DNA of 10,290 bases from an uncultured Acetatifactor sp. (GTDB taxonomy: Bacteria > Bacillota > Clostridia > Lachnospirales > Lachnospiraceae). Positions 1 to 5,662 of the stretch are shown here, one piece after another. The stretch covers positions 1-10,290 of the forward strand of contig CANRMK010000053.1 of the NCBI GenBank assembly GCA_947631715.1, written 5' to 3'. Position 1 is the first letter of the stretch; each line of letters begins with the position of its first letter. Below the pieces are notes generated by a model. That model worked only from the letters and a program-made list of their open reading frames with translations, was not told where the DNA came from and did not search any database. A program made the translations under genes and the position numbers.

Positions 1-564
1 GCGCCGCTCTATGAGGAATATATCTTTCGCAAGCTGATCGCAGAGCGGACAGTGCGCTATGGACAGGCGGCTGCAGTCATCACATCGGGCCTGATGTTCG
101 GCCTGTTCCACGGGAACCTGAACCAGTTTGCCTATGCGTTTACGCTGGGCGCTTTTCTGGCATTTATGTATGTTAAGACCGGAAGCCTGAAAGTGACAGT
201 GGGACTTCATATGCTGGTGAACTTTATGGGGGGCGTTGTAGGAGCCGGGCTTATGAAGCTGATCGATATGGACGAATATATGCAGGTCATGGAGAGCATG
301 GACATGAATATCATAACGGAGTACTGCATGGATCATATTGGGGCGCTCCTTTTAATCATGGCATTTGGGTTTTTCGTCCTGGCGGTGACGATCACCGGCT
401 TTGTGCTTCTGGTGGTCTTTCTGGCGAAAGGGCGCTTCACATTTGCCCCCGGTGATGTGACGATTCCCAGGGGAAAGCGGTTCCGGACGATGATACTGAA
501 TGTGGGAATGATCCTTTTTTGCCTGTTCTGGATCGGCATTATCCTGATGCAGCTTCTGGCATAG
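1..564 (+). CDS. CPBP family intramembrane metalloprotease, 5' end outside window
   Basis: The reading frame is open from base 1 to the TAG at 562-564 and gives the last 187 residues; the start lies upstream. Three CPBP (CAAX protease / bacteriocin-processing, Abi) motifs are visible: EEYIFR at fragment residues 5-10 (the EExxxR motif), FGLFHGN with the metal-ligand His at 37, and HMLVN with His70 and Asn74. These fit a glutamate/histidine-metal site within membrane helices. Further hydrophobic segments follow at about 96-124 and 148-185, so this is a polytopic membrane protein. Family members are peptidases of the CAAX-prenyl/Rce1 type; in bacteria many are linked to peptide processing or bacteriocin self-immunity, but the substrate here cannot be read from the sequence. 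The Val-Arg-Tyr GTG at position 52 is internal, because the first catalytic motif lies before it. Confidence 0.88.
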   Translation, partial: APLYEEYIFRKLIAERTVRYGQAAAVITSGLMFGLFHGNLNQFAYAFTLGAFLAFMYVKTGSLKVTVGLHMLVNFMGGVVGAGLMKLIDMDEYMQVMESMDMNIITEYCMDHIGALLLIMAFGFFVLAVTITGFVLLVVFLAKGRFTFAPGDVTIPRGKRFRTMILNVGMILFCLFWIGIILMQLLA

Positions 565-576
565 GGAAAGAGGCGG

Positions 577-598
577 GATCACTTGCAGTGCGGTGATC
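577..598. repeat. short inverted repeat upstream of thioesterase gene
   Basis: GATCAC (577-582) is matched by GTGATC (593-598) around a 10-base loop, and flanking G-T pairs could extend the stem to 8 pairs. It lies 13 bases after the protease stop codon and 40 bases before the thioesterase ATG. No T-run follows, so it is not a standard terminator. It could be an operator or an mRNA processing/stability hairpin; chance is also possible at this length. Confidence 0.35.
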
Positions 599-638
599 TA
601 AAACAGGCTGAAACGGACTTTGGGAAAGGAGTCGGAAG

Positions 639-1349
639 ATGTATACCTTTGACAGCAGGATCAGATACAGCGAGACAGACAGCGACGGAAGGCTGACACT
701 TGCAGCGCTGATCAATTATTTTCAGGACTGCTCTACATTTCATTCCGAGGATGCGGGGCTTGGCATTTCGTATCTGCAGGAGAGGGGGCTTGTGTGGGTG
801 CTGTCTTCCTGGCAGATCGTCGTGAAGCGCTATCCTGATCTGGGGGAGAAAGTCACTACAGGCACCTGCGCTTATGATATGAAAGGCTTTCTGGGATACC
901 GGAACTTCTGGATGACGGACGGACAGGGCCGCTATGCCGCAAAGGCGAATACGCTGTGGAGCCTGCTCGACATAAAGTCCGGAAGACCCAGCCCCGTTAC
1001 AAAAGAGATGGTCGCAGGCTACGGGCTCGGCGAAAAACTGGATATGGAGTACGCACCCCGGAAAATAGCGGTCCCTGCAGGAGGAAGCGCCCGGGAAGAG
1101 ATCATTGTAAAAAAGCATCATCTGGACACCAACCATCATGTGAACAACCAGCAGTTCGTAGATATGGCCATGGATTTTCTGCCGGAGGATTATGTGGTCG
1201 GCCAGCTCAGGGCGGAATATAAAAAGCAGGCCTTCCTGGACAATGTGCTGGTTCCCTATGTGGCGGTGGAGGATGCGCGGACAGTGGTATCTCTGGCAGA
1301 TCCGTCGGGCGCTCCCTATGCGGTCGTGGAATTTGTCGGCAAAAAATAG
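639..1349 (+). CDS. acyl-ACP thioesterase (FatA/FatB-like, double hotdog)
   Basis: This 236-residue protein should hydrolyse acyl-acyl carrier protein to free fatty acid and ACP in the cytoplasm. The N-terminal hotdog half spans about residues 1-125, opening with YTFDSRIRYSETD, with the central-helix region around 20-50 and the VWVLSSWQI strand at 52-60. The second hotdog half spans about 150-236. The family signature is HLDTNHHVNN at 161-170, equivalent to the plant DxNxHVNN motif, giving Asp163, Asn165 and His167 as active-site candidates. By eye, the position of the plant REC glutamate falls on Gln197 in EYKKQA, which is noted separately. The length fits bacterial members, which lack the plant transit peptide. 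The start is set by AAAGGAG at 625-631, 7 bases before the ATG. It lies 74 bases after the CPBP gene. Confidence 0.9.
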   Translation: MYTFDSRIRYSETDSDGRLTLAALINYFQDCSTFHSEDAGLGISYLQERGLVWVLSSWQIVVKRYPDLGEKVTTGTCAYDMKGFLGYRNFWMTDGQGRYAAKANTLWSLLDIKSGRPSPVTKEMVAGYGLGEKLDMEYAPRKIAVPAGGSAREEIIVKKHHLDTNHHVNNQQFVDMAMDFLPEDYVVGQLRAEYKKQAFLDNVLVPYVAVEDARTVVSLADPSGAPYAVVEFVGKK

Positions 1350-1403
1350 CGGATCACAGTATCCGTGCGGCACAAAGATGACAGCTGCGTTCCTTTCCGC
1401 AGC
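1350..1403 (+). other. two small hairpins between thioesterase and cvfB-like gene
   Basis: Immediately after the thioesterase stop, CGGAT (1350-1354) pairs with ATCCG (1361-1365) around a 6-base loop. Then GCTGCG (1384-1389) pairs with CGCAGC (1398-1403) around an 8-base pyrimidine loop. Neither is followed by a T-tract, so Rho-independent termination is not supported. They may stabilise or punctuate an mRNA that continues into the next gene. Both are short. Confidence 0.35.
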
Positions 1404-1427
1404 AGACAGACTGTGAAAGAGGTGTCT

Positions 1428-2276
1428 ATGAATTCGATACGGCTGGGGGAAAAGCAGGAACTGATCGTAGTAAAAGAAGTGGAATTCGGGGTCTATTTGG
1501 CGAAAGAGCCGGAAGAGGAGAAAGAGAAGGTACTTTTGCCGCGCAAACAGGTGCCGGAGGGATGCCGGACAGGGGACAGGATCACGGTATTTGTCTATCG
1601 GGATTCTCAGGATCGGCTGATCGCTACCGTCCGTGAGCCGAAGCTTCTGATGGGGCAGGTGGCGGAGCTGGAGGTGGTCCAGCTGGATCGGATCGGGGCT
1701 TTCCTGGACTGGGGACTGGAGAAGGACCTTTTCCTGCCTTTCAAACAGCAGCGGGGCAGGATAGAGCAGGGACAGAAAGTGCTGGTGTCCCTCTATGTGG
1801 ATAAGAGCAGCCGGCTGTGCGCTACTATGAATGTCTATCAAAATCTCAGAAGCGACAGCCCCTATCAACCTGGGGATCAGGTCAGGGGCCGCGTATATGA
1901 GCTCAGCGACCGCTTCGGGGCTTTCGTGGCGGTGGACAATCTGTATTCAGGGCTGATCCCGCGGAGAGAAATGTACGGGGAAGCGGAGCTTGGCAGGGAT
2001 GTGTCTGCGAGAGTGGTGCGGGTGCTGGAAGACGGCAGGCTGAATCTGAGTATTCGGGATAAGGCGTATCTGCAGAGGGAGCAGGACGCAGAGAAGATCC
2101 TCCGGCTTTTGGACAGCTGTGAGGGAGTACTTCCCTTTAATGACAAAGCGGCGCCGGAAGTGATCGAGCATGAGACAGGCATGAGCAAGAATCAGTTCAA
2201 AAGAGCGGTAGGGATGCTTTTAAAGGAGAAAAAGATCCAAATCGATGAAAAGTCCATCAGGCGGACGGACAGATAA
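1428..2276 (+). CDS. cvfB: CvfB-like S1-domain RNA-binding protein
   Basis: The 282-residue product has the layout of the CvfB/YitL family. There are three S1-like OB-fold domains at about 1-70, 71-140 and 148-212; the third, with GRVYELSDRFGAFVAVDN at 154-171 and LNLSIRD at 205-211, is the most canonical. A C-terminal winged-helix-like segment at about 219-282 includes GMSKNQFKRAVGMLLKEKKI. CvfB proteins bind RNA and in Staphylococcus influence virulence-factor and agr expression; the exact role is unknown here. The protein is cytosolic, with no signal or membrane segment. I chose the ATG at 1428 because AAAGAGG (1416-1422) lies 5 bases upstream and the protein then begins MNSIRLG, as family members do. 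The same frame is open back to a GTG at 1365, but the extra 21 residues are not family-like. No terminator is visible after the stop. Confidence 0.88.
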   Translation: MNSIRLGEKQELIVVKEVEFGVYLAKEPEEEKEKVLLPRKQVPEGCRTGDRITVFVYRDSQDRLIATVREPKLLMGQVAELEVVQLDRIGAFLDWGLEKDLFLPFKQQRGRIEQGQKVLVSLYVDKSSRLCATMNVYQNLRSDSPYQPGDQVRGRVYELSDRFGAFVAVDNLYSGLIPRREMYGEAELGRDVSARVVRVLEDGRLNLSIRDKAYLQREQDAEKILRLLDSCEGVLPFNDKAAPEVIEHETGMSKNQFKRAVGMLLKEKKIQIDEKSIRRTDR

Positions 2277-2335
2277 AATGATATTACGTCAAACCAATTA
2301 CGAAATAATAAATAATTGTTAAATAAACGGAAAAA

Positions 2336-2371
2336 TTGACAAAAGGGTAGCAAAATGCCGAAAGATATGAT
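2336..2371 (+). promoter_or_regulatory. candidate promoter of yjfB-like gene, sigma-D (sigma-28)-like
   Basis: GCCGAAAG at 2357-2364 matches six of eight bases of the Bacillus sigma-D -10 element GCCGATAT. At the expected 15-base spacing upstream lies GACA (2338-2341), a weak two-of-four match to TAAA. A perfect TTGACA occurs at 2336-2341, but the nearest good sigma-A -10 (TATGAT, 2366-2371) is 24 bases downstream, which is too far. The surrounding 2277-2413 stretch is much more AT-rich than the genes, as expected for a promoter. YjfB of B. subtilis is associated with the motility regulon, which favours the sigma-D reading, but the -35 is poor. Confidence 0.4.
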
Positions 2372-2413
2372 AGGATAAAGAAAAATAAGAATAATGCGGA
2401 AGGGGGATGTCAG

Positions 2414-2605
2414 ATGGATATTGCAGGTGTTTCGACAGCATTGGCAAATGTTTCTCTCCAGTCTCAGGTCGGCACGGCTGTGCTGAGCAAGGCGATGGAC
2501 ACAAATGAGGCACTGGGAGCCGGCATGATCGAAATGATTGACTCTGCCGCTATGGAGCGCAGTGTGAATCCGGCTGTGGGTACAAACTTTGATATGTATG
2601 TGTGA
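2414..2605 (+). CDS. yjfB: YjfB family putative motility protein
   Basis: This is a 63-residue protein beginning MDIAGVSTALANVSLQSQVG, the pattern of the YjfB family of small, putative motility-associated proteins: a start near MDIA, an amphipathic stretch rich in Ser, Gln and Ala, and a helix carrying an internal Met-Ile-Glu-Met. It ends NPAVGTNFDMYV. There is no signal peptide or membrane helix. The biochemical role of the family is not established; the link to motility comes from its sigma-D association in Bacillus. GGAAGGGGG (2398-2405 region) lies about 8 bases before the ATG, a strong ribosome binding site for so small a gene, suggesting real expression. The gene has its own promoter region upstream and its own terminator 20 bases downstream, so it is probably monocistronic. 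No flagellar gene is in this window. Confidence 0.85.
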   Translation: MDIAGVSTALANVSLQSQVGTAVLSKAMDTNEALGAGMIEMIDSAAMERSVNPAVGTNFDMYV

Positions 2606-2625
2606 TTTTGGACAAACTGACTGTG

Positions 2626-2662
2626 AAAGCTGCCTGATGTGTTCACTTCAGGCAGCTTTTTT
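2626..2662 (+). terminator. intrinsic terminator after yjfB-like gene
   Basis: GCTGCCTGA (2629-2637) pairs perfectly with TCAGGCAGC (2648-2656) around a 10-base loop. The stem is flanked by AAA on the left and six Ts (2657-2662) on the right, so three A-T pairs can extend it. It starts 20 bases after the stop codon and separates yjfB from the regulator gene. Confidence 0.93.
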
Positions 2663-2702
2663 GTGAAATTATATAAAACCTATTGCTTTTTTTCTCTGTT
2701 TT

Positions 2703-2730
2703 TTGTACATTTGTAGTATGCAGATAAAAT
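2703..2730 (+). promoter_or_regulatory. possible promoter for regulator / ftsEX cluster
   Basis: The 120 bases between the yjfB terminator and the regulator ATG are T/A-rich. TAAAAT at 2725-2730 matches five of six bases of TATAAT. TTGTAC at 2703-2708 gives a 16-base spacer but matches TTGACA only in its first three bases. A promoter is needed here because a strong terminator lies just upstream, but the exact hexamers are uncertain. Confidence 0.35.
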
Positions 2731-2784
2731 CAGTTTGTGACGGTTTTGTATGACAGCATTGGGGAGAGAAGGAGCGGGGGCCAT

Positions 2785-3870
2785 ATGATTTCAAATCAGA
2801 TTCTGCAAAATACCATCGAGGGGCTCAAAAATATTACAAGAGTGGATTTCTGTGTAATGGATGCGGACGGCAAGGAAATGGCTTCGACCGCAGATATGGG
2901 AAACAGTGCGAGGGCGGCGGTAGATTTTGCCGCATCCCCCGCAGATTCACAGGAAATACAGGGATACCAGTATTTTAAGGTATTTGACGAGCAGCAGCTG
3001 GAATATGTTCTTGTGGCCGGCGGCGCGGGCGAGGATATCTACATGGTAGGGAAACTGGCCGCTTTTCAGCTGCAGAATCTGCTGGTCGCCTATAAGGAGC
3101 GCTTTGACAAAGACAACTTTATCAAGAATCTTCTCCTGGATAACCTTTTGCTGGTAGATATCTACAGCCGGTCGAAAAAGCTCCACATTCAGTCGGATCT
3201 CCCCAGGGTGGTCATCATTGTGGAATCCGGCAGCGGGCGGGACAATAATGTTCTGGAGCTGACCCGGGCGCATTTGAGCAGCAGTGGAAAGGACTTTGTC
3301 ACGGCGGTGGACGAGAGCAACGTGATCATAGTGAAAGAGCTGGCAGAGGCGGACGCGGTCAAGGAGATCGAGCATACCGCTAAAACGCTGATCGCCTTTC
3401 TTCAGAAAGAGGGGATCCGGGAGATCAGGATCGCTTATGGCACTGTTGTGTCGGAGATCAAAGAGGTAAGCCGTTCCTACAAGGAGGCCAAGATGGCCCT
3501 TGACGTGGGGAAGATCTTCTTTGGCGAGCGGGACGTGGTCGCATACAGTGAGCTCGGCATCGGCCGCCTGATCTATCAGCTTCCCATACCTCTGTGCAAG
3601 ATGTTCATTAAAGAGATCTTCGGCGGGAAGAGCCCTGATGATTTCGATGACGAGACTTTGACAACGATCTATAAATTTTTTGAGAACAGCCTGAATGTAT
3701 CCGAGACATCGAGACAGCTTTTCATACACAGGAATACCCTGGTATACCGGCTGGATAAGCTGCAGAAGAGCACCGGCCTGGACCTCAGAGTGTTCGAGGA
3801 CGCCATTACGTTCAAGATCGCGCTGATGGTAGTAAAATATATGAAGTACATGGAGAGTACGGACTATTGA
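2785..3870 (+). CDS. PucR/CdaR-type transcriptional regulator (HTH_30)
   Basis: The 361-residue protein has three parts. The N-terminal region, about 1-105, opens like a diacid-recognition/PAS-type sensor (QNTIEGLKNITRVDFCVMDA, then GKEMAST). A degenerate GGDEF-like middle domain covers about 140-255 and includes IRIAYGTVV and the SRSYKEAKMALDVG helix. The C-terminal PucR-type helix-turn-helix covers about 293-350 with LNVSETSRQLFIHRNTLVYRLDKL. Relatives are cytosolic DNA-binding activators that sense small molecules such as sugar diacids or purine breakdown products; the ligand here is unknown. I chose the ATG at 2785 because AAGGAG (2769-2774) sits 10 bases upstream and the protein then begins at the sensor domain. 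The frame is open back to 2737, but those 16 residues look non-coding. It precedes ftsE by 80 bases on the same strand with no terminator between, so it may regulate or be co-transcribed with the ftsEX cluster. Confidence 0.88.
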   Translation: MISNQILQNTIEGLKNITRVDFCVMDADGKEMASTADMGNSARAAVDFAASPADSQEIQGYQYFKVFDEQQLEYVLVAGGAGEDIYMVGKLAAFQLQNLLVAYKERFDKDNFIKNLLLDNLLLVDIYSRSKKLHIQSDLPRVVIIVESGSGRDNNVLELTRAHLSSSGKDFVTAVDESNVIIVKELAEADAVKEIEHTAKTLIAFLQKEGIREIRIAYGTVVSEIKEVSRSYKEAKMALDVGKIFFGERDVVAYSELGIGRLIYQLPIPLCKMFIKEIFGGKSPDDFDDETLTTIYKFFENSLNVSETSRQLFIHRNTLVYRLDKLQKSTGLDLRVFEDAITFKIALMVVKYMKYMESTDY

Positions 3871-3871
3871 C

Positions 3872-3914
3872 CGGCCACAGCCCGGCATCGGCCTTTTGGG
3901 GCGGAGCTGTGCCG
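3872..3914 (+). other. imperfect hairpin in the ftsE leader
   Basis: CGG-C-CACAGC (3872-3881) can pair with GCTGTG-CCG (3906-3914): six plus three pairs with one bulged C. The 24-base loop is GC-rich. It fills most of the 80-base gap before ftsE and begins just after the regulator stop. No T-run follows, so it is not an intrinsic terminator; an mRNA stability or processing element is conceivable. Confidence 0.3.
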
Positions 3915-3950
3915 CATAAATGACAGCGACAAAGCATTGGAGGAGTACGG

Positions 3951-4694
3951 ATGTCGAAAAAAGAGATGTTGCGAAGAAGACGGGAAGAGATGATAGAAGA
4001 AAACGGAGTTATCTTTCTGGATAATGTCAGCAAGGCGTACACTACCGGTTCCCCTGCCTTGAACGGCGTTACTCTCAGCATAGGAAGAGGAGAATTTGTA
4101 TTCATTGTCGGAGAGACCGGCTCCGGGAAATCCACACTGATCAAACTTCTGCTGCGGGAGCTTACTGCTACCAGCGGCAGTGTTTATGTTATGGGACATG
4201 ATCTGGGCAGGCTGCGCCATAGGCAGGTGCCGAAATTCCGCCGGAATATCGGCGTCGTGTTCCAGGATTTCCGCCTTTTGAATGACAGGAACGTCTATGA
4301 GAATGTCGCTTTTGCCCAGCGGATCGTGCAGACGCCGCCGTCCGAGATACGGCGGAATGTACCGACGATCCTGGCGACGGTGGGACTGGCGGGAAAGTAC
4401 AAGGCAAAGACCAGACAGCTGTCCGGCGGCGAGCAGCAGAGAGTGGCCATGGCCAGGGCGCTGATCAACAATCCCTCGATACTGCTTGCGGATGAGCCCA
4501 CGGGAAATCTGGATCCCAAGAATTCCTGGGAGATCATGCGGCTTTTGGAGGAGATCAACGAGAGCGGCACTACGGTAGTTGTTGTGACCCATAACAGGGA
4601 GATCGTAAATGCCATGCACAAACGCGTGATCACAATGCGGAAAGGCGTGATCGTCAGCGATGAGGAGGGAGGCGAGTACATAGATGAAGATTAG
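3951..4694 (+). CDS. ftsE: cell division ATP-binding protein FtsE
   Basis: This 247-residue ABC ATPase has all nucleotide-binding elements: Walker A GETGSGKST at 54-62, Q-loop Gln105 in VVFQDFRLL, signature LSGGEQQR at 157-164, Walker B ILLADE at 177-182, a D-loop NLD at 186-188, and the switch His214. The VVFQDFRLL and NVYENVAFA segments are typical of FtsE. It works in the cytoplasm as a dimer on FtsX, and ATP hydrolysis drives FtsX movements that switch on a wall hydrolase outside the cell. The ATG at 3951 follows GGAGGAG (3939-3945) by 5 bases. This gives about 20 charged residues (MSKKEMLRRRREEM) before the usual FtsE beginning; an ATG at 3990 would remove most of this tail but has a poorly placed Shine-Dalgarno. 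The 3' end overlaps ftsX by 11 bases, indicating translational coupling. Confidence 0.96.
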   Translation: MSKKEMLRRRREEMIEENGVIFLDNVSKAYTTGSPALNGVTLSIGRGEFVFIVGETGSGKSTLIKLLLRELTATSGSVYVMGHDLGRLRHRQVPKFRRNIGVVFQDFRLLNDRNVYENVAFAQRIVQTPPSEIRRNVPTILATVGLAGKYKAKTRQLSGGEQQRVAMARALINNPSILLADEPTGNLDPKNSWEIMRLLEEINESGTTVVVVTHNREIVNAMHKRVITMRKGVIVSDEEGGEYIDED

Positions 4695-5652
4695 TACACT
4701 CTTCTATACGATCAGGCAGGGATTTGCCAATATCTTTCGGAATAAGTGGTACTCGCTGGCTTCTGTGGCCACCATATCCGCCTGCCTGTTTCTGTTCGGC
4801 ATTTTTTACGCGATCGTGACAAACTTCCAGAGCATCGTGATGAAAGTAGAGGAGGGAGTATCCCTGACAGTATATTTTCACTCGGAGGAGGGGGTCTACA
4901 ATGAAAAGGAGGGCCATTTTGCGGACGGCTGTGTGAGCCATACCCCGGAACAGCTTCCATCGGACGAACGGCTGGAGGAGATCGGCCAGGAGATCGCCAG
5001 ACGCCCCGAGGTGTCAAAGGTGGTCTTTGTGTCCGACGAAGAGGCATGGAAGAAATGGGCTACAGATTCCTACGGAGAGATGTATGCGGAGGGGTTCCCG
5101 GAGAATCCGCTGGCCGGCGAGAACAGCTATGAGATATATTTAAGCGACGTATCCATGCAGAGCGCTCTGGTGACCTGGCTGGAGTCCAAACCGGAGGTGC
5201 GGAGTGTAAATTATTCTGCGGTGACTGCAGACACCTTAAGCGGCGCGAACCTGCTGATCGCGTATATTTCCCTGGGAATCATTGTGATCCTGCTGGCAGT
5301 CAGCATCTTTTTGATCAGCAATACGGTGGCGATCGGTATTTCCGTGCGCTCCGCGGAGATCAATATTATGAAATATATCGGCGCCACAGACTTTTTTGTG
5401 CGTGCGCCCTTTGTGATCGAGGGTATGCTGATCGGGCTGGCAGGCGCCGGGATCCCTCTCGCGGTCATATACAGTATATATAACTATGCATTGACATATG
5501 TTATGGAGAGATTCAGCGTATTGTCAAATTTCCTGAGCTTCCTGTCCGTGGAGGAGATCTTCCATACGCTGACGCCTGTGTCATTGATCATGGGCGTGGG
5601 CATCGGTTTTTTTGGAAGCATTATCACCGTCAGAAAACATTTGCGCGTATAG
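4684..5652 (+). CDS. ftsX: cell division permease-like protein FtsX
   Basis: The 322-residue membrane protein has the FtsX plan: a cytoplasmic N-terminus with RQGFANIFRNKWYSLASV, helix 1 at about 24-46, a large extracellular loop at 47-189, then helices at about 190-212, 240-268 and 295-315. The MKYIGATDFFVRAPFVIEG stretch at 229-247 is the conserved cytoplasmic coupling region between helices 2 and 3. FtsX pairs with FtsE; its outer loop binds and activates a coiled-coil murein hydrolase. Its ATG lies inside the last codons of ftsE, with AGGAGGG at 4663-4669 within ftsE as ribosome binding site. The outer loop looks about 20 residues longer than I expect, with an insert around 66-95 (HSEEGVYNEKEG through PSDERL) that carries a lone Cys83. 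The next gene starts 10 bases after the stop. Confidence 0.95.
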   Translation: MKISTLFYTIRQGFANIFRNKWYSLASVATISACLFLFGIFYAIVTNFQSIVMKVEEGVSLTVYFHSEEGVYNEKEGHFADGCVSHTPEQLPSDERLEEIGQEIARRPEVSKVVFVSDEEAWKKWATDSYGEMYAEGFPENPLAGENSYEIYLSDVSMQSALVTWLESKPEVRSVNYSAVTADTLSGANLLIAYISLGIIVILLAVSIFLISNTVAIGISVRSAEINIMKYIGATDFFVRAPFVIEGMLIGLAGAGIPLAVIYSIYNYALTYVMERFSVLSNFLSFLSVEEIFHTLTPVSLIMGVGIGFFGSIITVRKHLRV

Positions 5653-5662
5653 GATTGGGCTT

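Noticed and set aside
1365..1427. Upstream GTG start for the CvfB-like gene
   Set aside because: It would add 21 residues across a hairpin-bearing gap with no ribosome binding site; the ATG at 1428 has a good one.
579..1868. 429-residue open frame on the minus strand
   Set aside because: It spans two clear + strand genes (thioesterase and CvfB-like) and their gap. No domain or ribosome binding site is seen.
2336..2371. Sigma-A promoter using the perfect TTGACA with TATGAT
   Set aside because: The spacer would be 24 bases, well outside the workable 16-19 range.
2947..3888. 313-residue open frame on the minus strand
   Set aside because: It is antisense to the PucR/CdaR-type regulator; composition and lack of motifs mark it as a shadow frame.
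3872..3914. Intrinsic terminator between the regulator and ftsE
   Set aside because: The stem is bulged with a large loop and no T-run follows it.
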